Shown: positions 50,101 through 61,700 of the stretch, piece after piece
Numbering within the stretch: the first letter of the stretch is position 1
Layout: every line of letters starts with the position of its first letter
NCBI RefSeq assembly: GCF_041260155.1
Contig: NW_027248277.1
Location: forward strand, 6,569,910-6,633,909
Length of the DNA: 64,000 nucleotides
Direction: 5' to 3'
Origin: Ptychodera flava
Taxonomy: Eukaryota; Hemichordata; Enteropneusta; Ptychoderidae
Position numbers and translations under genes: made by a program
Notes under the pieces: model-generated
Seen by the model: only the letters and a program-made list of their open reading frames with translations
What the model was told of the DNA's origin: nothing
The model's database searches: none

Positions 50101-50879
50101 CGCGGATCACTAACAGAAGAATAATTTCGACACGTTTCCATGCTTCATGAATCCTTGAATGTCCATCAAATGTTGTTTCAACAAATTTCGCGATGTTTTG
50201 ATCGCATTATTTAGACAAAAATTCATCTAAACTTCAGCCAGGGGAGATAGGCAAACCAAGTGATCCCCAGCCATCCGTTGGTCCCAGATTCAAAATTATG
50301 GTGGAGTGATCGTGGTTTAATGACCAGTCGTAGACCCGTTTTTGGAGGGTCTATGGTACACTTGGAGTATTTTCTTCTGGCGAAGGCCTTGTCTGATTCA
50401 CAACATTTGATCATACGATTGTGATTAGCGAGGCTATGTCTTGATGCGATGGCCCCGAGTCAAATACACAGACAGTGTCTCTGTCTTTCTCGTGGGGTAA
50501 GCTGAAGTGAGGTGAGGTGAGGTGAGGTATGAAGTATACAGCTGCAGCTATGTCGTAAGTACGGGCTAAAATTAGGAGTTATGCTCATATGAATGTTAGT
50601 AGCAGTCAATACAGCAGTCGCCAATCGAGCGAAGTCTGTACGTCGCGGTCACTCCACTCTTTTGCAGAGTGACCGTGCTTACGCAGAACTTGCAGGGACT
50701 GTGACGAAACTAATATTCAGTCAAACTTCACAGGGCAAATAGTCACTGCTTCCACACACTCCCTTGCATGCAAATGCTGTTCGAGTAGTTTGAGCTTACT
50801 ATTATTGACGTCAACGTGATTCACACCTTCCGACCGGCTTAGGATATTAACTAACCCCGAATTCCCAGGGTTGCATACA

Positions 50880-51221
50880 CGGCGAGTTAGCATCGGCGAA
50901 GTTGTGATGTTCGAGCCCCGGTAGCGGTATTGATTATTGTGTAAAAATGTGTAACTAAAAACTAACACCTCTAATTAATCAACCGTTGCTTCCACATAGG
51001 TATCAGGAACTACAGAAAGAGGGAGTGTAGTGAAGATAGTGAAAACTTTGGACCCTTCTTTTCAATCATTTCCCCCTTAGTTTCCAAGCCCCCATTCCTA
51101 ACTCATACCCCAGAATAATTTATCGCCCCTTTTAGAACGTAACCTTTGATGTCATTTCCATAAATATGCACATCTTTGACGTCATCAGTTTGTGGCTATA
51201 CCACTTGTAAAATGGTGCCCA
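50880..51221 (+). mobile_element. SINE-like element, copy 2
   Basis: B-box-like GTTCGAGCCCC at about 50909-50919 followed by a body matching copy 1 (23447-23835, opposite strand) through AGGGAGTGTAGTGAAGATAG to GTGCCCA. The head regions of the two copies are much less alike than the bodies. Confidence 0.6.
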
Positions 51222-51957
51222 GTCGAGCAACGGCCAAGGAATAATATTGAGTGGGTTTGATAACAAATTCAACCCGTGACCTAACTCATCGACAAGCGAT
51301 AGTGCAATACCAGTATCGGCAATGGCAAAGAAATGTCTTTGGCCAGCAAGGCGAGTGATAGATCGGCTCTTCAGACAATACGATGATCAGTACTTGCAAT
51401 CCTTGCAATGATGTAGCCAGCAAGTTCGCAAAACCAGTTACTGGAGCTATTCTCTGATATTAAAATCACCAGTGGGGTCTTCAACTGCACATTCAACATC
51501 GCGGCCACAGGAAACAACTCTTAACAGCGTCTTTCTTCGCCAGATGTCTGTGCACCACTGACAATCGTACTCGAACTCTTATGAGTCTAATTTCGCGCAA
51601 GATTTTGAAGTTTCTGTTATTCGAATTTTTACTGAAGTTGATCTTGTTACTGTAAATGCCAATTTGGTTCACATGTATTGAAATATTTAAGATTTCTGTG
51701 CTCAAACGTCTTTGTTTGTGTCTGTTTTTGTTGTCTTAGTTGAGGTGGAAATACAGTGATGTGAACTCGGTACACTGCATCAAAATATTTGCATATGAAT
51801 ATCAGAAAGTTTCCCTTAGCCAATCAGTGAGCTCACAGCTGATGAAAAGTTCACTGACAGCATATCAATGCGCACCATATAGAGTCTATATGCAATAAGG
51901 CCGCATCGCGATTAGCTGGTTTTTTTCGACGGCGATCGACAAAATTGGGGAACATAT

Positions 51958-52075
51958 GTAATAATAACAGAAACGCTCTGAAAAGAACTGGTGGCAAAAT
52001 ACACCGTATCCCTCCGGAAATACCTTCGGAACACCACAGAGTGCCCTCAAAGGCAATGTGGTTCTGTCATATTAT
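51958..52075. mobile_element. Collapsed copy of the palindromic MITE (gene D flank)
   Basis: Keeps about 13 bp of the left end (ATAATAACAGAAA) and then passes straight into the right arm of the element seen whole at 33487-33690. Confidence 0.75.
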
Positions 52076-52264
52076 TCTACTTTGGCGACTAGACCTGTAC
52101 ATGACGTGGTGAAATAGGGCCTATGTCTATTTCTGCATCCTGTTTTACATGTTTTTTCCAATATTTTCACGGTACCATGACAGCAATAAATAATAAATGT
52201 TACATAGGAGAGATATAAAGAAATAAAACTCTGTAATAGTATTTACAAAATATATATTCGTAAC

Positions 52265-52270
52265 TTTATT
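52265..52270 (-). terminator. Putative polyadenylation signal, gene D
   Basis: Minus-strand AATAAA about 470 bp downstream of the last LRR codon (52740), in sequence shared with the gene C flank. Confidence 0.4.
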
Positions 52271-52739
52271 CCTCCTCTGATATAAATCATTAAACAAGCA
52301 GGGTAAAAATGATACAATTGTGATTAAACAAAATACACCAAATTCTGATACAAAATGTGTCGTTTCATTGGATATGGTTTTGTAACATTTCATGATTGCA
52401 AAACGTGTTCTATGTAAAGTATAAGTGATGCACATAAATATCTTATGTGCGTAGGAATTTAACAAAAATGAATTCTATTCAAGAAATGGCCACAATATTA
52501 AAATAGAAAAAGTATGAAATAACTTAAAAGAAACTATGCATAATCTTCGTGTTTTCAAACATGTAATGTCCTTAAAGTAAATTAAAACTTACACGAATGT
52601 TGTTTACACGCTTGAAACTTAAAAAACTCCCAGAAGAAAACTAAATCAGAGCTAAATCACTAAAGCTTATTTCTATGGAGGATACACGTTTGCAGATTGG
52701 ATGCATTAATTCAGTTTTCATCTGAAAGGGGTGGTAGTA

Positions 52740-55700
52740 TTATGAGATGTAGAGATCAAGGGTATTCTTAATATCTGTCATCTCAAGTGCTTCATCAATA
52801 CACTGTAGACCATGCCTTCCTATATCATTTTGACCAAGATTTAGATAATCCATATATTCAAAACAGTCCGTTCGTTTGCTCAACACCTTTCAACACCATT
52901 ATCACCAATGTCATTGTTTTTAAGATCTAAATGCTGCAGCCATTGTAAGGACTCTGCTTTCTTGCTCAGACTTTCAACACCAGCATCTCCTATGTGGTTA
53001 TGACTAAGATCAAGATGCAGCAGTGTTTCTATGTTTCCAATCGCTTCACTCAAAATCTCTGCACCGATGTGACTGATGTCATTGTAACTCAAATTATTTC
53101 ACTCATGATTTCTGCGCCAACATCCCCGATGTCATTATGACCGAGGTCAATGTACTCTAATGAAGTTATGCCCACCATTGATTTACTCAAACTATTTGCA
53201 CCAACGAATTTGATGTAATTGAAACTGAGATCAAAATGCTTCAGCCGTGTGAAATTTCTCATAGCTTTACTAATGCTCTTGATTCCCTTTTCTCTAAGGT
53301 TATTATTGCTTAAATTTAAGACTGTAAGCCCTGTTAATACTTGCATTCCTACAAATAAACTCTCTGCACCATCTTCCCCGATGTTATTGTGACTAAGGTC
53401 CAGCTTTTCCAAACAATTCATATTCATTAACACTTTACTTAGACACTTCGCACCATCTCTCCCAATATTGTTATGGCTGAGATTTAACTGCCTCAGCCAA
53501 GTCAATTCTTCAAAACTCTTAATACCTACAACTCCTATTTTATCATGACTAAGATCAAGTTGTTCAAGGCAAGGCATGTTCTTTATCACCTTACTGAGAC
53601 ACTTTGCACCTTCTTCCCTGATATTGTTTTTGCTAAGCGTCAGCTGCCTTAATCTCACCAATTTTCCAAAAGGCCATAGTCCTGCAGCTTCTTCAATATT
53701 GTTTTTGACTGACCAACTGCTTCAGCTCAGTAAGACCCCATACCCCTTCATTTATTAAATTGTTCTGCATTCATCTGCATCACCTATATTGTTGCTTCTC
53801 AAGATAAGACTATGGAAGAACACAAGATTGTCCAAGCCTTTGCAAAAGTATTCAAATCTATTATCTTTTTAAATTTTGCTTTCAACCACAATATTTCATA
53901 CATTCCACAAATCTTTCACAAATTTCAACTTGTCAAGGGTGAGTTCACTGGCATGAAGATCAACATTCTGTGCGTGATGCCTAACTGTGTCTTTGATGTG
54001 TGGTAGAGTATATTTCAGTGTTGTCAAATTATGAGACACATTGACAAGTTTCTGTTGCTCTTCAGGTACACTTTCAAGCAAACTCATGATGCCTTTCACA
54101 GTGATCTTGGTGTCATGTAGGTTTGCATACCTTAAATTTCTAAGTAAGGGTAGTTTAAAACCTAAGTGCCCGATGACGTCATCACCTAACTGATTGGAGC
54201 TGATATCTAAATACTTTAACAACAACAAATGACCACAACTCTCGGCAAGCACCATGCCAAGTTCTGTACAAATATTACACTGCCTCAGATTCAAGTTAAC
54301 CACATTCTTAAAGAGAGCCAAATTCATGCATAACACGCGTACATTATCAGCTGATGCCTGAGACATATTTAATTCTAAGTCATTGTCAAAACTATCTCGG
54401 ATATTTTTGATATCATCTAAATCTTTGACTTGTTTTGACATTTCTACAAGATCACCAGTCTTCTTAACAACCTCTTTACATTCTAGTAATTGTTTGAGGC
54501 TATCTTCAACTCCGTTGTTATCTAAACGTACGTGAACTTCACCGTGCAGTTTCAGTAATTCAACACTACCTAGGCTACCTAACTTGTTATTTCTCACATC
54601 AAGTTTCTCAAGAAATGGTAAGCATTTAACTGATCTCATCATAACACTTGCAAACATGGATCCTAAACGATTATTTGATAAATCTAAAACCCTGACTTTT
54701 AAAATAGCAAAGTTATCCAGCATAGTTTCCATCAACTCTTTCATGAAGTTTTCACAAAATCCACTCAGACTGAGAGATTCCGATAATGGCAGTGATGAGA
54801 TAACTTTGACTAACGCTTGTGTTGTTTTACTATCAATATGACCAGATTTGTTTTGTGTTGCCTCAATATTGATATACTGTAAATCAGGTTTACTGAATCC
54901 TCTACTACTTTTATACTTCTGTGTGGTGAAAAGCCTGTGAAATGCTATGTATCTGGCTACCATATATAATTCAACAGAATTTTTCACTTTGATGCCTATA
55001 GAAGAGGTAGGATTTGCCACTAGTTGGTTGAGAACTTTTAGAAACCCCAACTCACATGGCATCGGTTTTACAAAATCAAACATGATATTCTGAATCAGTG
55101 ATGTATTCTTTAAGAGGAATTCCACAGCCTCAATATCATAAAGAGAAATGGATTCAAGGTCTGTTTGTGACAAATTTAGACCATGTGGTATCATCAAACT
55201 GTGGACAGTTCTCAAAAAATTTTCGGGATATTTAGTTTCCAGAAGACAGCCTCCTTGCAGACTAAATAGTTTAAATGTCACAGGATACGTCTTCATTACA
55301 CAGTTTGTTAAAACACTGAAGAAGAAATCTGCTTTTACATTCAGTATGCTGGATACAAAGTACAAAACTATTGGAAAGGATTTCACAAGGACCTCAATGA
55401 CACCAATGTCTAAAAAAATATACTGGCTTCTACTTAGATAGATAGCAGCAGCGTAAAAGGACAATAACTCATTTATGAACTTGTATTTATTGCCCTGAGT
55501 TTTCTCAAGTAAGCCAAAAAGATATGTTTCAATATGAGGAACAACAAATGTTAGGTTGGCAGTCCCTGTTCCAAAAATGTTACCGAATACAGACTTTCCT
55601 ATTTTACAAAAACTATCTCGCATCACTTTCTGAACATTGCCTATTTTAAGCTGATCTTTCTCACAGTACATATCAAAATGATGCATAATTGCCCATTCAG

Positions 55701-58700
55701 TTGCTTCTGTCAAAGTTGATGGTAAAGTGTAACAATTCCTATACCAGTAAGATACAACTGACGGAAAGAAAAACTCGTCAAATCTCAATTGACTGATAAT
55801 ATGGTGATATCTAGACTGTTCTATCAAGTACTTTGCTTGGTTCTCTTCAACATGATTCAACAGATATTTCTCCCATTCACCATACGCTGTAGTGCGCATC
55901 CAGATTTTCTGTGGAGCAGTGTATACGGCAGATATATCTGTCAATAGAAAAAAGCAGATTTGCCTTTTCATTGTCAAAAATTCATTGTAAGGCCTGCTGC
56001 ACAGAACAAGTCTGTTTTGAGTTTCTTGAACTTATTACCTTAAATGAGAAAGTAACGCTTAGAATTTCAATATTAAATTTCATCAAGATTTGAACATATT
56101 AGAACAATGAAATCACAAAATACTTTGAACCACATTTCAAAGCTACAGGAAAAACACTTTCATAAACATCTCTCTCGTAGAGACTTTGCACAGTTTTTTG
56201 ATCGTCCAAATACTAGAATACCTCTTCAATTCAGATTTGCTTTGGAAATTTAATGTTGTTATCTATGTATGGCGCGTAATCAAGGCCAATATTCTAACTC
56301 CCCATTTTCAACTATACAACTCGACATTCAACATTCAAACTCCCCATTTTCAACTATACAACTCGACATTCAACATTCAACTATACAACTCGACATTCAA
56401 CATTCAACTATACAACTCGACATTCAACATTCAAACTCCCCATTTTCAACTATACAACTCGACATTCAACATTCAAACTCCCCATTTTCAACTATACAAC
56501 TCCACATTTTCAACTTTCGAACGCCCCATTTTCAACTATACAACTCCACATTTTCAACTTTCGAACGTCCCATTTTCAACTATACAACTCCACATTTTCA
56601 ACTTTCGAACTCCCCATTTTCAACTTTCGAACTCCACACATTCAACTTTCGAACTCCACATTTTCAACTATGGAACTCAACATTTTGGATTCGTATTCCC
56701 CATTTTCAACTATCGAAGTCATAGGTCCCCCTAGACCACTAGCCAGCCAACACAAGCCAAAATTAGCATACATATAGTCAAATACGACTTTAAAAAATCG
56801 TCGGTGTCATTTTACATGAAACTACTTATCACTTTGTTAGGGAGTCCCAAACATATGGTGACCTCGCAGTTAATTTTGGACGACACCGGGTTCGTTAGTG
56901 ACCACGTCAGTGGTAGTTTGTCTAGGCTGCTACTTGACCTTGACCAGCCCGACAGACGGGGAGATGTGTCACGTAGGTGTGAGAGTCTTGTTAGACTTTT
57001 GTCACAGTTAAGTGGCATTTGAATGTGTAGTGAGCGTATTGTCCAGCTGGTGCAAGCCGCTCAAGGTGAAATACATGATGTTGAACATAGTGGTCACAGT
57101 GTAATAAAGGGAAAGTGGCTTCACAAATCAGCCATCTCGTCTTGTATGTGCTTTGGTGTGTTCAGTGTTAGCTCTGCATTGCAGGGCTGTGTGTTACCGG
57201 CGTTATACGGCCTCCCACTACATGTGGTGGGAGGCGTATAACGCCGGTAACACACAGCCCTGCCTAGCCCTGCGTACGATGCTGTGTGTTCCGCTACAGC
57301 TAATCGCCCCGCTCACCAGGCGATTAGCTGTAGCGGAACACACAGCATCGTACGCAGGGCTAAGCCCTGCCATGCAGAGCTAGTTTAGTGTTTGAGTTGT
57401 GTTTTGGCTGTAATAGTGTGGAAATTAACAAGCGAGTTGTTAATTTTAAAATAAGCCATGGCGAGCCACGCATGCATGCTCTTGATTAGATGACATGATA
57501 GCGACCTAGCTCTGCATGGCAGGGCTGTGTGTTACCGGTGGTGGGAGGCCGTGTAACGCCGGTAACACACAGCCTTGCCATGCAGAGCTAGATAGCGACC
57601 GAATTAGGCCTAAGTGATGGCGGAGGGTCGGCGGTAAATCTTGATAGCATCACAAGTGTTTCCGGTCCATATTTTTGGACCCTCTAGAACATCACATAGG
57701 AATAACTCTAAAACTCCGAAACGTCATGTGAGAATCTATGACGCGTTCTGACGTAGTATAGCCCAGAAGGAAAAACGTGGGTAACTACAATGAAGCAAGT
57801 TAGGGATGCCTAGGGAGAATACGAATCCTAAATGTTGAGTTCGAGAGTTGAAAATGTGGAGTTCGAAAGTTGAAAATGGGGAATAGCAATCCCAATGTTG
57901 AGTTCGATAGTTGAATGTTGAGTTGTAAGCTTATAGTTGAAAATGGGGAGTTTGAATGTTGAATGTCGAGTTGTATAGTTGAAAATGGGGAGTTTGAATG
58001 TTGAATGTCGAGTTGTATAGTTGAAAATGGGGAGTTTGAATGTTGAATGTCGAGTTGTATAGTTGAAAATGGGGAGTTTGAATGTTGAATGTCGAGTTGT
58101 ATAGTTGAAAATGGGGAGTTTGAATGTTGAATGTCGAGTTGTATAGTTGAAAATGGGGAGTTTGAATGTTGAATGTCGAGTTGTATAGTTGAAAATGGGG
58201 AGTTTGAATGTTGAATGTCGAGTTGTATAGTTGAAAATGGGGAGTTTGAATGTTGAATGTCGAGTTGTATAGTTGAAAATGGGGAGTTAGAATATTGGCC
58301 TTGATTACGCGCCATAACCTATGACAAATGGCCTACATTTTGATAAAGACACACTAACAGACTGGGTTAGTTACAACTTTGGCCTGCTAACGTTGCTTCG
58401 ACATGGTGACCAAAATTAGCTGGTCTGATTATATTGGGTTCTAAATTGTCACATCCTTGACACTAAAGCAATACAGAATTATTGCTGATAAATCAATCAA
58501 CCTAAGATTACACTAATGCAGTAAAAGATGACATGTAAATTTCTTGTGAAAAATATTGATCATTGACATTTATTAAAAAACCAACAAACAGTTCTGATTC
58601 TTTAGAGTATTATCATAACTTACTACAAATATAACTGATTACAGCTACTTACGTTTCTCTGTACACTTTAAGTATTAATCGAAAAATGACTTTGTAATAC

Positions 58701-61700
58701 ATGATCCTTACCATGAAGTATTTCTTTGACAAGTTCAAATTCCTTCTTGTCAATCTTCAGCTTGATTCTGGCAGTAACGCCAGCTTCCTCAGCCATTGAT
58801 CTCATCTCTGGTGTTATCAGAATACCACTAATGACGTGCTCAACATCAGCTGCCATATACTTCTGCCAAAAATAATCAATATCTTGTTCTGAAAGGAAAC
58901 TTAACATGAACTGTAAGGAACCATCAATAATTGCATCTAACCTTGCCTTAAACTTATCATAGGCTTCGTCTAACTCTTTCACTAAATCTGCGCTATTTCT
59001 GGCAATGATTAGCTTTTTCTCAAGCTCATAAAGTTCCTTAATTTCAGCCAATAATGCTTCTCTCTTTTGAGTCTTAAACTGCTGTTGGTCCCTTTCTTTT
59101 TTAAGTTCAAGTTGCTGTCTTTCTCTTTCCATCAGGTGAGCAGTCTCCATCTTCATTTTTTTCTCTTCAAATTCAAGATTGGCTTCACAGAGGAGAGCTG
59201 TGGACAAAGACAACATGAAAAGGTTGTTCAATAAAAATTACTGTTAGAGTTATATCTTTCCTTCAGTAAACTGGGAACAAAATTTTAATACAACTAATAT
59301 TATTTCAACAACATAAAGGTAGCTATGAGGAAACAAGAATTTGAGGGATGTTTGAGAAAGTTATCTACCGTACTCTTTCCGGCTCCTGACTTTTTATCAG
59401 CATTTTCTCCTGTTTGTCAAATGCGTTAACACAGTGCAGTCTTAAGATGATGTTGAGATACACAAGAGATAGCCATACAAAAAAGTGTATGGTTCAAGCA
59501 AGGCATCGACTGTCAACAGCTGAATGTTAGAGTTGACAGAATCTATGATAGAACAAGGCTACATTGTTACAGGCTATACACTGAACATGTATGCAACAAT
59601 TCATGGAAATATATTGGACGTCAATTCAAAAGCTTGTTCTACCGGGGTTTAGAATGGTTAAGAACAAGCAAAAATCAAGATTGTAAATATAATTTCTATG
59701 GGATATGAAATCAATATAATGTAGATGCATACATGCACATGCATATGAGAACTTCATAGTATAATTTGTAAGTAATAATTTCATAAGTTAAAATTTCTGA
59801 TCGTTATCTGAAAGGCAACATTCCCTTTCTGACTGATTGTTCTAGAGTGAAAAAAAGAGTCTGTATGGTTAGGAGATTATGGGAGGCATTTCTTTTTTTC
59901 TACTAACACCTGCACTGTTTCTGAGGCAAACAGACAATTTTAGACCATCAAATAACCTACTATGAACTGTTTTAAACGTTATTTCATCTGGACAATTGAG
60001 TTGTACATAAATTTACAATAGATCTTTTGCCAGATGAAAAACACATTTAACAAAGTGCTGTGAGCATGGCATTTGCCTATTACAGTAAAACGACTTGGAA
60101 AGAGGTTGTTGAAAACTGCCTTTTTCGAAACCCAGAATATTTCTAATGAGAAAATCACTATCTAAATTTAAAAACCTGATGAGCTAAAATATATGTTCAA
60201 GCAGTTTTGTGGCTGAACGACTTACTTGGCATAAGTGGTCGTTTCCTGGCTATTACCGGTGCACTCTGGTCTTGACTTGTTGATGCTTCTTCTGAAAAAA
60301 CTGGTGACCCTGGACTCACTGTGTGAAAAAAGGTCAAATAATGTGGTTTCAGAAGTGAAATGCCAATGAACTTCAAGAAAATTGGCAAATTTCAAAACAA
60401 CGCATATTGTATTGACTTCCATAGTACTTGCAACTTGTTTTCAATTTTTGACAATTCGCTAGGGCCATTTGCAACACTAAACGTCAGATTGAAGCCATTG
60501 AGATTCAATCAAATTTCTAGACAAACAATTTTTTTCGGAAACTTGTACAATTTTCCGGGAGGAAAGTAGAGAACAAGCAAGTGTGAGAGATTTGTTGTAA
60601 GAGCATTTTTCTCAATTGCAATTTGACGTTTAAAGTAATTGACAACTTTTCAATGACACATTTATGTTATACAAGTTATACAACATTATACCAGTGATCT
60701 AGCCGCAGCTATAGCCCCTCTGTGTTATGTAGAGCATAACTATTTTTGACACACGTTGGTGAAGAAGGTGGAAATCTTCAATAACCTATTTCAGAGGCCT
60801 GATAATAATGGTTAAAATAGCTGCAAAAATACACTTTTGAAGATTTCATCATAATTTGAACATATCACACTAAGATCGTCCCTAAGAATATGTCAACCAA
60901 ACTATCAGACGAGTAGGTTTTTGAAAATCAAATTTTTTGACCAAAAATGGCAAAAATTGCCCCAAAAGAAAAAATACCTTGGAGATTTCATCATAATTTT
61001 AATATATCATGTTAAAATAACCCCTAGGAAACTGTGTACCAAATATCATCAAAACTATTAGACAGGCAGTTTTTGAGAAGAAAATAGTTTGACCAAAACT
61101 GGCAAAAATTGCCCCCCCCCCTCCAAAAAAATACAAAATTGCAGCTTTCATCATAATTTCTAAACATTACATCTAGTTCATTGTAGGAACCTGTACACCA
61201 AATATCAAAGCTATTAGACTAGTAGTATTTGGGGAAAAAAAAAATTGACCAAAAATCACAAATTGCTCCAAAATTACAAAATTGTAGATTTCATAATAAT
61301 TTGAGAATATTACATTTTGCTTATCCCTATGAACCAGAACCAAATGTCGAAGTTGTCAGAAAAGCGTTTGGTGACAGACATTTTTACTAAAAATTACAAA
61401 AATTGCATTAAAATAAAAATTTGCATATTTCTGCACAATTTGAATAAATCTGAAATAGGTCATCCCTTGGGACCTATATACCAAATATCAAAGCTATCTG
61501 ACCTGTAGTTTTGAAGAAGAGGATTTTTAAAGATCGTTTGACTAAAAATGACAAAAATTGCCTTAAAATTCAAAACATACAATTTCAAAGCAATCCACAA
61601 AACCCGCAAAAAATTCCCAAAAATACAAATATGCAAATTTCACCACGATTTGAAGCAAATTAAGCAAGGTCACCCGAAGTGAACAAACTGCATATCAAAT

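Larger units (their letters stand above)
45360..51370. other. Intergenic region between genes C and D
   Basis: Beyond the promoter area of gene C no convincing gene is seen. Noted inside: a dispersed-repeat tail (45595-45680), a GC-rich imperfect palindrome (46270-46320), a plus-strand TATA motif (47117), a hairpin GGTCACTC/GAGTGACC (50647-50676), short GGTGA repeats (50505-50528) and a SINE-like copy (50880-51221). Frames at 47711-47929 (minus), 48921-49145 and 49339-49545 (plus) match nothing I recognise. Confidence 0.55.
56268..58316. mobile_element. 2.05-kb foldback element with minisatellite-bearing inverted arms (gene D intron 4)
   Basis: The left end TATGGCGCGTAATCAAGGCC is found inverted at the right end (58297-58316), and the inverse relation continues through the 42-bp repeat arrays. 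Possible target duplication ATCTATG/ACCTATG (56261-56267, 58317-58323). The centre (56720-57800) has no recognisable transposase; plus-strand frames at 56804-57022 and 57023-57241 are unidentified. It is missing from the corresponding intron of gene C (41313-40433). Confidence 0.8.

Noticed and set aside
55937-58712. CRISPR-like regular repeats in the foldback arms
   Set aside because: Units are contiguous without spacers, in an intron of a eukaryotic gene; they are a minisatellite.
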